Source: JBKPDV01 sp046728075 (GTDB taxonomy: Bacteria > Acidobacteriota > Thermoanaerobaculia > UBA5066 > Gp7-AA6). From it: a stretch of DNA of 13,371 bases. The notes below the pieces were generated by a model that had not been told where the DNA came from, searched no databases, and worked only from the letters and a program-made list of their open reading frames with translations. The stretch covers positions 1 to 13,371 of the forward strand of contig JBKPDV010000137.1 of the NCBI GenBank assembly GCA_046728075.1. Direction: 5' to 3'. Positions 1 to 7,835 of the stretch are shown piece by piece. The position numbers were made by a program, and so were the translations under genes. Each line of letters opens with the position of its first letter. Within the stretch, counting starts at the first letter, position 1.

Positions 1-1153
1 AGAGCACAGTCTTGCCCTCCGGGCCCTTTGCCGCGAAGGTGGTGTGTCGGCCGTCGGGCGAGATCGTCAGAGATCCACCGTTGACGCCCGCGAGCTCGAA
101 GCCGGACTTATCCGGAGCCAGCAGGTACGAACCGATCCGGAACGCTTCGGCCGGTGCGCGGCGCAGGTAGCCGAATGTGGCGAGTCCCGCAATGAGAATC
201 GCGGCCGCCGCGATCGCCCAAGCAAGCTTCTCGCGGTTCTTCCGCCGGGCGACGACTGGCGCCGGTAGCCCCGCCTGCGAGCCCCCCTCTGCGATCCACT
301 GGAGCTGCAGCTTCACGTCGTGCGCCGTCTGGAACCGGTCTTCCGCGTCCTTCGCGAGACACGTCTTGACCACGCGGTTGAAGGCCGGCGGCATCATCGG
401 CGCGATCTCCGAGATCGCCTCCGGATCGTCCCGCAGGATCGAGCCGATGAGCGACGCCTGGCTCTTGCCCGAGAACGCCTTCTTGCCCGTCGCCATCTCG
501 TAGAGAAGGGCGCCAAAGGCGAAGATGTCGCTTCGCCCGTCGGCTTCCTTGCCTTCGAGCTGCTCGGGCGCCATGTACTGGAACGTCCCGAGCACCGTGC
601 CTCGCTCGGTCAGAGGCTGACTCGCCTGCGCTTCCGTCGCAAGCCGCGACACGCTCGAGGTGGGATCCTGAGCTGCCGGCTGGAACTTCGCGAGGCCGAA
701 GTCGAGGAGCTTCGCGCCTGACTTCGTCAGCATCACATTGCCGGGTTTCAGATCCCGATGGACGATGCCCTGCCGGTGCGCCTTGTCGAGCGCGTCGGCA
801 ATCTCGATCCCGTATCGCAGCAACTGCTCGGCTGCAAGCGGCCCTTTGTTGAGGCGATCCGCCAGCGTCTCTCCCTCGAGGTACTCCATGACGAGGTATT
901 CGGTCTCGCCCTCCCGGTTGACGTCGTACAGGGCGCAGATGTGCGGATGCGTGATCTGCGAGATCGTCTTGGCCTCGCGCTCGAAGCGCTGGCGCAGCTC
1001 CGCGTCCGACGAGAGGTGCGGTGGCAGCACCTTGATCGCCACCGTGCGCTCCAGGCGCGCGTCCCGCGCTTTGTAGACCTCTCCCATCCCGCCGGCGCCG
1101 AGTGGCGACAGGATCTCGTAGGGACCGAGACGGGTACCGGCTGAGAGTGTCAT
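1..1153 (-). CDS. Membrane Ser/Thr protein kinase with PD40/WD40-like sensor, C-terminus cut by window edge
   Basis: PknB-type (Hanks) kinase; phosphorylates Ser/Thr of unknown targets from the cytoplasmic face of the membrane. 384 codons are visible; the ATG at 1153 aligns with the starts of the two downstream-numbered paralogues (MTLSAGTRLGPYEIL). Glycine loop LGAGGMGEV (~19-27), ATP lysine K41, helix-C E60, catalytic HRDLKPGN (132-139), DFG (151-153) and APE (195-197) are all present, so it should be active. One TM helix lies at ~311-329 (LAWAIAAAAILIAGLATFG). A periplasmic segment then begins with the PD40 signature SLTISPDGRHTTFA (361-374), the first blade of a beta-propeller that continues outside the window. 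It is third in a tandem kinase cluster, 83 nt after the previous stop. The sensor differs from the TolB-TPR sensors of its two neighbours. Ligand and targets unknown. Confidence 0.93.
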   Translation of the reverse strand, partial: MTLSAGTRLGPYEILSPLGAGGMGEVYKARDARLERTVAIKVLPPHLSSDAELRQRFEREAKTISQITHPHICALYDVNREGETEYLVMEYLEGETLADRLNKGPLAAEQLLRYGIEIADALDKAHRQGIVHRDLKPGNVMLTKSGAKLLDFGLAKFQPAAQDPTSSVSRLATEAQASQPLTERGTVLGTFQYMAPEQLEGKEADGRSDIFAFGALLYEMATGKKAFSGKSQASLIGSILRDDPEAISEIAPMMPPAFNRVVKTCLAKDAEDRFQTAHDVKLQLQWIAEGGSQAGLPAPVVARRKNREKLAWAIAAAAILIAGLATFGYLRRAPAEAFRIGSYLLAPDKSGFELAGVNGGSLTISPDGRHTTFAAKGPEGKTVL

Positions 1154-1171
1154 CGGATAACTGCAGCGGAG

Positions 1172-1177
1172 ATTCTA
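1172..1177 (-). promoter_or_regulatory. Candidate -10 element (TAGAAT) of the first kinase gene
   Basis: TAGAAT matches TATAAT at five of six bases and lies 18 nt before the ATG at 1153. No convincing -35 is seen. The other two kinase genes have similar elements (TGTAAT, TAAAAT) just before their starts, which argues for a separate promoter per gene; position-based inference only. Confidence 0.3.
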
Positions 1178-1236
1178 AGCGAGAGCGTCCAAGCCGCTCG
1201 CCGGCGTCGACCCCGCGTGTGATGCCCTGTTGGGAG

Positions 1237-3882
1237 CTACGTGCCGGCGACGAGCTTTTGGAACCTCGGGTTCTTGCGCAGCGGTTCGAAGTTGGGGTCG
1301 ATCTTGAGCCACCCCGGCGAGAGGACGTACGGAATTTTCAGCAGCGGCTCGAGATGGTCGAGCGCCTTCTCGGCTTCACCCACGCGGATATAGATCCGCG
1401 CGAGCTGGTGCTGGTAGTACGGGCCGTCATACGCGTCCTTGGCCACGGGCACGAGAGCCACGCCGCGCTCGCCTTCCTTGACCGCCTCCGCCTTTTGTCC
1501 CAGGAAGGCGAGGGCGAGGCCGAGGAAGACGTGTCGGGTTGCGTCTTCCGGGGCATCTCGAAGCTGGACCTTTGCCGCCGCACGTGCGGCTTCCGCGTAC
1601 TGACGCGCCTTCCCCGCGTCGCCGCGTAGCGAAGCGGTTTCGGCCAGTGACATCCCCCAGGCCAGGCGGTCGTCGCTGAAGGCTGCCGGCGGCAGGCGAA
1701 GAAGGAGTGCCTGCTGCTCCTCGTCCAGGACCCAGGTCAGGTTGTTGTACGTCGCCATGTATGACACGAGCGCTTTCGGATCCACCTTGCGCGGGGCCGC
1801 CTTGAGCGCGGACCGCGCACCTCCCAGGTCTCCCTGCGAAAGGAAGAGCATCACCTTTGTTTCGAGGATGCCGAGTGATTGCGGCGCGAGCGCCAGGCCT
1901 CGGTCCGCGGTTTCGCGCGCCTCGGCGTAGTGCCGGAGCAACAGGAGCGTCCGCGCAAGGCGCCGCGCCGTGAGAGCCGAGCGCGGGTCGACCGCCTGCG
2001 CCTGACGGAGGGAGGCAAGGCCCTCTTCCCACTGGCCGGTCCTCTGCTCCACGAGGGCGGCTCCGACGAGAAGGTCGGCATCCCGCGGCGCGAGCTTCCG
2101 CCCCAAAGCGAACTGTTCCGACGCGCGGAGCAAATCTCCCACAGCGGCCTCGTAATAGTCGCCCAGAGCCAGATGGGAGGCAGAAAGGGCAGGAGCAAGC
2201 GCCAATGCGCGCTCGGCGGCCGCCCGGGCCTGCTCGCGCTCTGCCGGCGTCGGAACGCCGTTGGCATAGTGGAAGGAGTGGGCTCGGGAGAGTTGAGCCC
2301 ACGCCTGCGCGAAACGGGGGTCGAGCGCCACCGCCTGGTCGTAGTGAGCAATGGCCCGCTGCAGGCTGGGCGGATCGGCGGCCGCCAGACCCTTCGAGGC
2401 CTCCTCACCGCGCAAGAAGGCGTCGTAAGCGGCGAGGTTCTGCGTGGGTTTCTCCGTGAGTCGCTCCTCCTCGCCCGCTCCCAGCACCACGCCCAGAGCC
2501 TGAGCGACTCGTGTCGCGATGTCCGACTGCACCTGAAAGACGTCGGTCAGCGCCGCGTCGAACGGCTGCTGCCATTTCGAAATCGGGGCATCCGGATGCG
2601 TCACGTCCACGAGCTCGGGGCTCACATGCACGCGGCTGCTGCCTCCGACCTTCTCCCAGCGCAACGTGGCCGTGAGCAGGTAGGAGACGTTCAACTCCTC
2701 GGCAATCTGCTTGGGAGTTTTCGTCGTCTTCTTGTAGGGCGTAGAGCTGCCGCGGGCAATGACCTGAAGGCCCGGAAGCGATGTCAGCTTGCCGCGCACC
2801 TCGTCCGCGATCCCGTCGGCGAAGTAGTCGTCCGCCGGGGCGCCCAGGTTCTCGAAGGGCAGCACGGCCAGGCGCTTCAGGCCCCCCGCCTCGCTCCCTC
2901 CCCTGTACGTCCGCCGCAGAAGCAGTGCGCCCGCGACGGCGAGTACGGCAAAAACGACGACGGCCGCCATGAGGACGCGCTTCTTCCCGGCCGGAGGGAT
3001 CACCGCCTGCGAGCCGCTGGTGAGGCTCGGCGATGACGCAACCGACAGCGCGAACACAATGTCCTTCGCCGACTGGAACCTGTCGTCCGGGCTCTTCTCC
3101 AGGCAGTGGCGGACGACGTCATCGAGAGCCGGCGGGATGGCCCTTCCCGATTCCGACAGCGCCGGCGGCTCGTCCCGGAGAATCGCGGCCATCGTGTCGC
3201 TCGGCGTGTCGTGCTTGAACGCCTTCTTGCCCGAAAGCAGCTCGTAGAGAATCGTGCCGAAAGAGAAAATGTCGCAGCGCTGATCGATCGGAAGGCCCCG
3301 CACCTGCTCGGGCGACATGTAGCCCGCCGTTCCCATCACGGTCCCGAGCGCGGTGTGGCCCGCGCCGAACGGGGCGCTCGTCTCCTCATCCGGGGGACCG
3401 ACCTCGATCCTCTTCACGAGGCCGAAGTCGAGGATCTTGACGTGGCCGTCCCGTGTTACGAACAGATTCTCGGGTTTCAAGTCCCGGTGGACGACTCCCT
3501 TCTCGTGCGCGGCGGTGAGGCCTTTGAGGATCTGAAGCGCGTAGTCCACCGCCTGCTTCTGGGGGATCGGTCCTGTGTCGAGCTTGCCGCGCAGCGTCTC
3601 ACCCTCGAGGAGCTCCGTGACGGCATAGGCGATCCCGTCCTGGCTGCCGAAATCGTGAATCGCAAGAATGTTTGGATGAGAAAGCGCCGCGACCGCCTTC
3701 GCTTCCCGCTCGAACCGGGCAAGCGTGTCGGGATCGGCCGCGACGGACTGAGGGAGGACCTTGACCGCGACATCTCGATCGAGTTTCTTGTCCCGTGCCC
3801 GATAGACCTCCCCCATCCCACCTTTACCCAGCGGCGACAGGATCTCGTAGGGACCGAGGAGGGTGCCTGCGGCGAGTGTCAT
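1237..3882 (-). CDS. Ser/Thr protein kinase with TM helix, TolB-like domain and TPR repeats
   Basis: 881 aa. Kinase domain ~1-280: glycine loop LGKGGMGEV (19-27), K41, E60, HRDLKPEN (132-139), DFG (152-154), SPE (190-192) in place of APE. A single TM helix sits at ~303-322. Beyond it, ~337-470 is a TolB-N/FlgO-like domain (RLAVLPFENLG, then DDYFADGIADE, GSSTPYKKT), the sensor seen in bacterial adenylate cyclases and CadC-like proteins. From ~480 to 850 are TPR repeats (for example AIAHYDQAVALDPRFAQAW near 511-529), and the protein ends in the usual closing motif DPNFEPLRKNPRFQKL. The layout predicts an inner-membrane kinase whose periplasmic TPR scaffold senses a protein or envelope signal. 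It follows the paralogue ending at 3929 after 46 nt. Catalytic residues are intact; substrate and signal are unknown. Confidence 0.95.
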   Translation of the reverse strand: MTLAAGTLLGPYEILSPLGKGGMGEVYRARDKKLDRDVAVKVLPQSVAADPDTLARFEREAKAVAALSHPNILAIHDFGSQDGIAYAVTELLEGETLRGKLDTGPIPQKQAVDYALQILKGLTAAHEKGVVHRDLKPENLFVTRDGHVKILDFGLVKRIEVGPPDEETSAPFGAGHTALGTVMGTAGYMSPEQVRGLPIDQRCDIFSFGTILYELLSGKKAFKHDTPSDTMAAILRDEPPALSESGRAIPPALDDVVRHCLEKSPDDRFQSAKDIVFALSVASSPSLTSGSQAVIPPAGKKRVLMAAVVVFAVLAVAGALLLRRTYRGGSEAGGLKRLAVLPFENLGAPADDYFADGIADEVRGKLTSLPGLQVIARGSSTPYKKTTKTPKQIAEELNVSYLLTATLRWEKVGGSSRVHVSPELVDVTHPDAPISKWQQPFDAALTDVFQVQSDIATRVAQALGVVLGAGEEERLTEKPTQNLAAYDAFLRGEEASKGLAAADPPSLQRAIAHYDQAVALDPRFAQAWAQLSRAHSFHYANGVPTPAEREQARAAAERALALAPALSASHLALGDYYEAAVGDLLRASEQFALGRKLAPRDADLLVGAALVEQRTGQWEEGLASLRQAQAVDPRSALTARRLARTLLLLRHYAEARETADRGLALAPQSLGILETKVMLFLSQGDLGGARSALKAAPRKVDPKALVSYMATYNNLTWVLDEEQQALLLRLPPAAFSDDRLAWGMSLAETASLRGDAGKARQYAEAARAAAKVQLRDAPEDATRHVFLGLALAFLGQKAEAVKEGERGVALVPVAKDAYDGPYYQHQLARIYIRVGEAEKALDHLEPLLKIPYVLSPGWLKIDPNFEPLRKNPRFQKLVAGT
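3551..3600. repeat. 50-nt perfect direct repeat shared by two kinase genes (second copy 6246-6295)
   Basis: Positions 3551-3600 and 6246-6295 are identical over all 50 bases read by eye. Both encode the kinase stretch ending in LDTGPIPQKQA. The flanking sequence diverges at synonymous sites. This fits tandem duplication with later gene conversion or strong local constraint. Confidence 0.9.
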
Positions 3883-3894
3883 CGGCTGGCCGAG

Positions 3895-3900
3895 ATTACA
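3895..3900 (-). promoter_or_regulatory. Candidate -10 element (TGTAAT) of the middle kinase gene
   Basis: TGTAAT (five of six consensus bases) lies 12 nt before the ATG at 3882 in the 46-nt gap between the kinase genes. No clear -35 and no Shine-Dalgarno were seen, so the message could have a very short leader. The gene may equally be read through from the upstream paralogue. Confidence 0.28.
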
Positions 3901-3928
3901 CCCCGGCTCCGCGAGGAATAAGGCGGGA

Positions 3929-6577
3929 CTACTTCGCGCCGGCGACGAGCTTCTGGAATCTCGGGTTCTTTCGCAGCGGGTCGAAGTTGGGGTCGATCGC
4001 GAGCCACCGGGGCGAGAGGTAGTAAGGGATCTTCAGCAGCGGCTCGAGCTGGTCGAGCGCCTTCTCCGGCTCGCCGACGAGTATGTAGATCCGAGCCAGC
4101 TCGTGCTGGTAGTAGGGGCCTCTCACCCCATCCTTCGCCACCGGGCTGAGGGCGACGCCACGCTCTCCCTCCCGAATCGCCTCTTCTTTTCGACCGAGGT
4201 ACGCCAGCGCGAGGCCGAGAGCGACGTGGCGCTGCGCATTATCAGGTGTTGCGCGAAGCTGCTCCTCGAATGCCTGCCTGGCCTCCTCGGCGTAAGCGCG
4301 TACGTTCGCCGCGTCGCGCTTCAGGGCGTACGCCTGGCCCAAGCAGCGGGCCCATATGCCCCGGTCGTCGTCGAACACGCTCGGCATGAGCTGCAGGAGA
4401 GTTTCTCGCTGCTGTTCGTCGAGAACCCAGACGAGATCATTGGCATTCGCTATGTAGGCCACGAGCTCGATTGACCCGACATCTTTGGGCACGGCTTTGA
4501 GCGCAGCCCTGGCACCGGCGAGGTTCCCCTCACCGAGAAACGTCATGGCCGTCTCCCCGATCAGACTCAGATTGGAAGGCGCGAGTGCAAGCCCGCGCTC
4601 AAAGGTTTTCCGCGCTTCGGGATAGCGCCGGAGACGTTGGAGCGCGTAGCCGAGAGCCGTGAAATTGACAGTCGACCGGGGATCGAGGCTCGCCGCCTGC
4701 CTCAAGTGTTCTACCGCTGCATCCCAGAGACCGAGGCCCTCCTCGGCACGCGCCGTTCCATAAAGGAGATCGGCGTTGCCGGGCGCAACGCGCTGCCCCT
4801 TCGCGTACTCCTCCAGCGCGCGGTGGAAGTCTTGGGAAACCAACCGTTCGTAGCGGCCGAAGGCCAGGTACCCCTCCGGGCGGTTGGGCGCGAGCGCGAT
4901 GGCCTTTTCCGCCGCCTGCCGGGCACGTTCCGCGAGCGCGGGCGTGGGCGTGCTGATTGTGTACAAGATCGAGTTGGCGTCAGAGACCCGTGCCCACGCC
5001 TGAAAGAATGCGGGATCCAGCGCCAGGGCCTGCTCGTAGTAGCCGAGCGATTTCCGTGTACTGGGGGGATCGTCACCCGTGCTATTCCAGATCTCTTCGC
5101 CTTTGAGGTAGGCGTTGTAGGCGGCGAGATTCTGGGCGGGCTTCTCCGAAAGCCGCTTCTCCTCGCCCGCTGCGAGCGCGACACCCAGCGCCTGGGCAAC
5201 TCGCGACGCGATGTCCGACTGCACCTGAAAGACGTCCGTCATCGCCGCGTCGAACGGCTGCTGCCACTTCGCCGTGGGAGCGCCGGCCTTCTTCACCTCG
5301 ACGAGCTCGGGGGTGACATGGACGCGGCTGCCTCCTCCGCTCTTTTCGAATCGGACAGTGGCCGTCAGGAGGTACCCGACTCCGAGCTCCTGCGCGATTT
5401 GGCTGGAAGTCTTCCTCGTCTTCTTGTAAGGCGTCGAGCTGCCGCGTGCAATCACCTCGACTCCCGGCAGCGAGGTCAGCTTGCCGCGGATCTCGTCGGT
5501 GATCCCGTCAGCGAAGTAGTCGTCTTCGGCGGCGCCGAGGTTCTCGAACGGCAGCACGGCCACCCGCTTGACGGCCGTGACTTCGCTGGAGCTCGAGTGG
5601 GACCTTCGCCAGAGGAAGACTCCTGCGACAGCAAGAAGAAGGATCGCAGCCGCGGTGATGGAGGCGGCCTTGCGGTTGCCGGCCGGCGGCTGCTCCACGA
5701 ATCGCGCGGCGCTCGTGAACGTGGAGGACGAGGCCTGCGAAAGCGCGAAGACGATGGACTTGGCGGACTGAAAGCGGTTGTCGCGTTCCTTCTCCAGGCA
5801 ATGCCGAACGATGATGTCTAAGCCGGGCGAAATGTCTCTGCCGAAATCCGCCGGCTCCGGCGGCTCGTCCCGAAGGATTGCCGCCATGGTGTCGCCCGCG
5901 GTCTCCCTCTGGAACGCCTTTGCGCCGGTCAAGAGCTCGTAGAGGATCGCTCCGAAGGAAAAGATGTCGCCGCGTGCGTCCACGGGAAGCCCCCGCACCT
6001 GCTCCGGCGACATGTAGCCCGCAGTTCCCATCACCGTGCCGGTCACCGTGCGGCCCGCGCTCATCGGGGCGCTCGTTTCCTCGTCCGGTGAGACTGTCTC
6101 GACCCTCTTCGCCAGGCCGAAGTCGAGGATCTTGACGTGGCCGTCTTTCGTGACGAAGAGGTTCTCGGGCTTCAAATCCCGGTGGACGATCCCCTTCTCG
6201 TGGGCGGCGGAGAGGCCTTTGGCAACCTGCAGGGCGTAGTCCACGGCCTGCTTCTGGGGGATCGGTCCTGTGTCGAGCTTGCCGCGCAGCGTCTCGCCCT
6301 CCAGAAGCTCCATGACCGCGTAGACGATCCCCTCGTGGGTCCCGAAGTCGAAGATCGCAAGGATGTTTGGATGCGAAAGCGCCGCGACCGCCAGGGCCTC
6401 GCGTTCGAACCTCGCCAGAGCATCGGGATCTGCGGCAAGTGACCGAGGCAGGACCTTGATCGCCACATCACGCTTGAGTTTCGAGTCCCGCGCCTTGTAC
6501 ACCTCCCCCATCCCGCCCGCACCGAGCGGCGACAGGATCTCGTAAGGCCCGAGACGAGTTCCGGCTGAAAGTGGCAT
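3929..6577 (-). CDS. Ser/Thr protein kinase with TM helix, TolB-like domain and TPR repeats (paralogue)
   Basis: 882 aa and collinear with the protein encoded at 1237-3882. Kinase domain ~1-280 with LGAGGMGEV (19-27), K41, E60, HRDLKPEN (132-139), DFG (152-154) and SPE (190-192). TM helix ~305-323 (ASITAAAILLLAVAGVFLW). TolB-like domain ~338-471 (KRVAVLPFENLG, DDYFADGITDE, SSTPYKKTRKT). TPR repeats follow from ~485, ending DPNFDPLRKNPRFQKL. It is first in the kinase cluster. Much of the kinase and TolB parts is nearly identical to the paralogue, while the TPR parts diverge more, suggesting a shared output with different sensed partners (inference). Function beyond kinase plus sensor cannot be assigned from sequence. 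Confidence 0.95.
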   Translation of the reverse strand: MPLSAGTRLGPYEILSPLGAGGMGEVYKARDSKLKRDVAIKVLPRSLAADPDALARFEREALAVAALSHPNILAIFDFGTHEGIVYAVMELLEGETLRGKLDTGPIPQKQAVDYALQVAKGLSAAHEKGIVHRDLKPENLFVTKDGHVKILDFGLAKRVETVSPDEETSAPMSAGRTVTGTVMGTAGYMSPEQVRGLPVDARGDIFSFGAILYELLTGAKAFQRETAGDTMAAILRDEPPEPADFGRDISPGLDIIVRHCLEKERDNRFQSAKSIVFALSQASSSTFTSAARFVEQPPAGNRKAASITAAAILLLAVAGVFLWRRSHSSSSEVTAVKRVAVLPFENLGAAEDDYFADGITDEIRGKLTSLPGVEVIARGSSTPYKKTRKTSSQIAQELGVGYLLTATVRFEKSGGGSRVHVTPELVEVKKAGAPTAKWQQPFDAAMTDVFQVQSDIASRVAQALGVALAAGEEKRLSEKPAQNLAAYNAYLKGEEIWNSTGDDPPSTRKSLGYYEQALALDPAFFQAWARVSDANSILYTISTPTPALAERARQAAEKAIALAPNRPEGYLAFGRYERLVSQDFHRALEEYAKGQRVAPGNADLLYGTARAEEGLGLWDAAVEHLRQAASLDPRSTVNFTALGYALQRLRRYPEARKTFERGLALAPSNLSLIGETAMTFLGEGNLAGARAALKAVPKDVGSIELVAYIANANDLVWVLDEQQRETLLQLMPSVFDDDRGIWARCLGQAYALKRDAANVRAYAEEARQAFEEQLRATPDNAQRHVALGLALAYLGRKEEAIREGERGVALSPVAKDGVRGPYYQHELARIYILVGEPEKALDQLEPLLKIPYYLSPRWLAIDPNFDPLRKNPRFQKLVAGAK

Positions 6578-6595
6578 TCGTTGACTGCTGAGGCG

Positions 6596-6601
6596 ATTTT
6601 A
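6596..6601 (-). promoter_or_regulatory. Candidate -10 element (TAAAAT) of the kinase cluster
   Basis: TAAAAT (five of six) lies 18 nt before the ATG at 6577. The -35 region is poor (CGAACG at 17-nt spacing). It is the only promoter-like element near the first gene of the kinase cluster. Confidence 0.35.
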
Positions 6602-6784
6602 GCGGCCATGCCTGCCTTCGTTCGCAGCGCAAGAGGTCTCCCGAAGTAACTGCGGGAGCTCGCGCGCTGCGAGGTGCGAGGCGAGCGATCGAGACTTTCA
6701 GCCGTGGCGTTCGCTGCGCGATCGGCGGCTCAGAGAACTAAAGCCGTCAGCCCTCTCGATTCGCCATCTCAGAAACAGTCCGCT

Positions 6785-6824
6785 CGCGGCGCGACGCGCC
6801 CGGTCCCAGGGGCGTCGCGCCGCG
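6785..6824. repeat. 13-bp perfect inverted repeat (strong hairpin)
   Basis: Arms CGCGGCGCGACGC (6785-6797) and its exact complement at 6812-6824 enclose a 14-nt loop. It lies 100 nt beyond the tRNA 3' end in the direction of tRNA transcription. There is no T-run after it on either strand, so it is not a classical intrinsic terminator; it could be a REP-like element or a processing or stop structure. Confidence 0.8.
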
Positions 6825-6923
6825 GGAGCGAGAGCGAGCGAAGGATTAGGCGAGCAGTCGAGCCCCTTTGGGCGGGCCGCCGGTTCGCCGAAGGCGAAGA
6901 TCCTGAGCGAGCGCAGCGACGTG

Positions 6924-6997
6924 TGGCTGGGAGGCAGGGACTCGAACCCCGATTCACTGGTCCAGAGCCAGTTGTCCTACCATTGAACGACCTCCCA
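6924..6997 (-). tRNA. trnQ: tRNA-Gln (anticodon CTG)
   Basis: Folds by hand into a full cloverleaf of 74 nt including an encoded CCA. Acceptor TGGGAGG/CCTCCCA, D stem GTTC/GGAC with loop AATGGTA, anticodon stem ACTGG/CCAGT with loop CTCTGGA (anticodon CTG), 4-nt variable region, T stem CGGGG/CCCTG (one G-T) with loop TTCGAGT. The weak T1-A72 pair and G73 discriminator are known identity features for glutaminyl-tRNA synthetase and agree with the anticodon, which reads CAG. It is transcribed alone from the promoter just upstream. Confidence 0.96.
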
Positions 6998-7016
6998 GTC
7001 GTTCTGCGGGAGCGCG

Positions 7017-7045
7017 ATTATCCGGGAAGCCTCGAGGTTGGTCAA
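7017..7045 (-). promoter_or_regulatory. Promoter of tRNA-Gln
   Basis: TTGACC (-35, 7040-7045) and GATAAT (-10, 7017-7022) are separated by exactly 17 nt, and each matches the sigma70-type consensus at five of six bases. The predicted start near 7010 leaves about a dozen nucleotides before the mature tRNA 5' end at 6997, a normal arrangement for a tRNA gene. Confidence 0.75.
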
Positions 7046-7132
7046 ATCCGGCGAATCGCAGGCAATCTCCGTTCACTGCGCTTTCGGGGCCGTCTCGAGC
7101 TTTCGTACTGATCGCAGCCTGACGTCACATAA

Positions 7133-7816
7133 TCAGGCAGCGGCCTTGTTCCTCGCCGCGACGATCTGCGCCATGATCGACAGCGCGATCTCTCCGGGTG
7201 AGCGCCCGCCGATCGGCAACCCGATCGGGGCGTGAAGGCGCGCCATCGCCTCCTCCTTCAGGCCCCCTTCGAGAAGACGCTGCCGGCGCTTCTCCTGCGT
7301 GCGGCGGCTGCCGAGAGCGCCCACGTAGAAGGCAGGGCTGCGCAGGGCGGCGGAGAGCGCGGGATCGTCGAGCTTGGGATCGTGCGTGAGCACCGCGACG
7401 GCGGTCGAGGCATCGATCCCGATTTCGCCAAGCGCACGGTCCGGCCACGCGGACACGATCCGATCGACGTCTGGAAATCGTTCCGCGCTGCCGAACGCTG
7501 CCCGCGGGTCGACCACGACCGTGCGGTAGCCGAGCGTCTTCGCGATCGCGACGAGCGGGATCGCGATGTGCACTCCCCCCACGACGATGAGCCTCGGCGG
7601 GGGATGCAGGACGTCGATGAAGATCTCGGCGGAGCGCTCCGGAGTCGCCTCGAGCCGTCTTGGCGCGCCTGCGGCGAGCGCTTCGCGGGCCTGGGCTTCG
7701 ACCGCCGCGTCGAGGCCCTCGCCAAGGCTTCCGATCACGGTGCCGTCGTCGGAGACCCGAAGCCGCCGTCCGAGACGATACGAGGCCGCCCCGAAAATCT
7801 CGGGGCCGGATGACAC
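7133..7816 (-). CDS. XdhC/CoxI-family molybdoenzyme maturation protein
   Basis: 227 aa from the GTG at 7816. XdhC-family proteins bind sulfurated molybdenum cofactor and pass it to xanthine dehydrogenase-type hydroxylases. The C-terminal Rossmann domain is clear: RLIVVGG (~75-81), VVDPRAAFGSAERFP (~101-115), LTHDPKLDDPAL (~143-154), GALGSRRTQEKR (~166-177), and the closing LHAPIGLPIGGRSPGEIA (~194-211). The N-terminal XdhC/CoxI domain is short and degenerate: where relatives have GSISGGCLE this has GSLGEGL, without the Cys. GTG 7816 is preferred because GAGGGG lies 10 nt upstream; the longer frame to a GTG at 7930 would overlap the first 98 nt of the divergent dehydratase gene, whose start is firm. 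No xdhA/B or coxL genes are in the window, so the client enzyme is unknown. Confidence 0.85.
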   Translation of the reverse strand: MSSGPEIFGAASYRLGRRLRVSDDGTVIGSLGEGLDAAVEAQAREALAAGAPRRLEATPERSAEIFIDVLHPPPRLIVVGGVHIAIPLVAIAKTLGYRTVVVDPRAAFGSAERFPDVDRIVSAWPDRALGEIGIDASTAVAVLTHDPKLDDPALSAALRSPAFYVGALGSRRTQEKRRQRLLEGGLKEEAMARLHAPIGLPIGGRSPGEIALSIMAQIVAARNKAAA

Positions 7817-7820
7817 TGGA

Positions 7821-7835
7821 TAGAATCCCCTCGTG
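7821..7835 (+). promoter_or_regulatory. Candidate -10 (TAGAAT) giving a leaderless message for the pterin dehydratase
   Basis: TAGAAT (7821-7826, five of six consensus) ends 6 nt before the GTG at 7833, so transcription would begin at or next to the start codon. There is no Shine-Dalgarno on the plus strand here. No good -35 is seen. The same bases carry the proposed ribosome-binding site of the divergent XdhC gene. Confidence 0.4.

Larger units (their letters stand above)
6578..6923. other. Gene-free interval between tRNA-Gln and the kinase cluster
   Basis: 346 nt with no convincing gene. The only long frame crosses the tRNA antisense and has no family signature. It holds several inverted repeats: ctcccg/cgggag at 6638-6658, a 13-bp perfect stem at 6785-6824, and ttcgcc/ggcgaa at 6884-6898. 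It also has low-complexity GCGAGCG-type sequence around 6827-6920 (for example gagcgagcgcagcgac). The content looks like repeat-rich tRNA-flanking DNA rather than a decayed gene; no integrase or other mobile-element trace is visible. Confidence 0.6.

Noticed and set aside
1237..6577. Kinase paralogues as a mobile or phage-borne element
   Set aside because: No transposase, terminal repeats or composition shift; tandem duplication of chromosomal genes explains the similarity.
6674..7111. 145-codon plus-strand frame across the tRNA-Gln locus
   Set aside because: Runs antisense through an intact tRNA and its promoter and has no protein signature.
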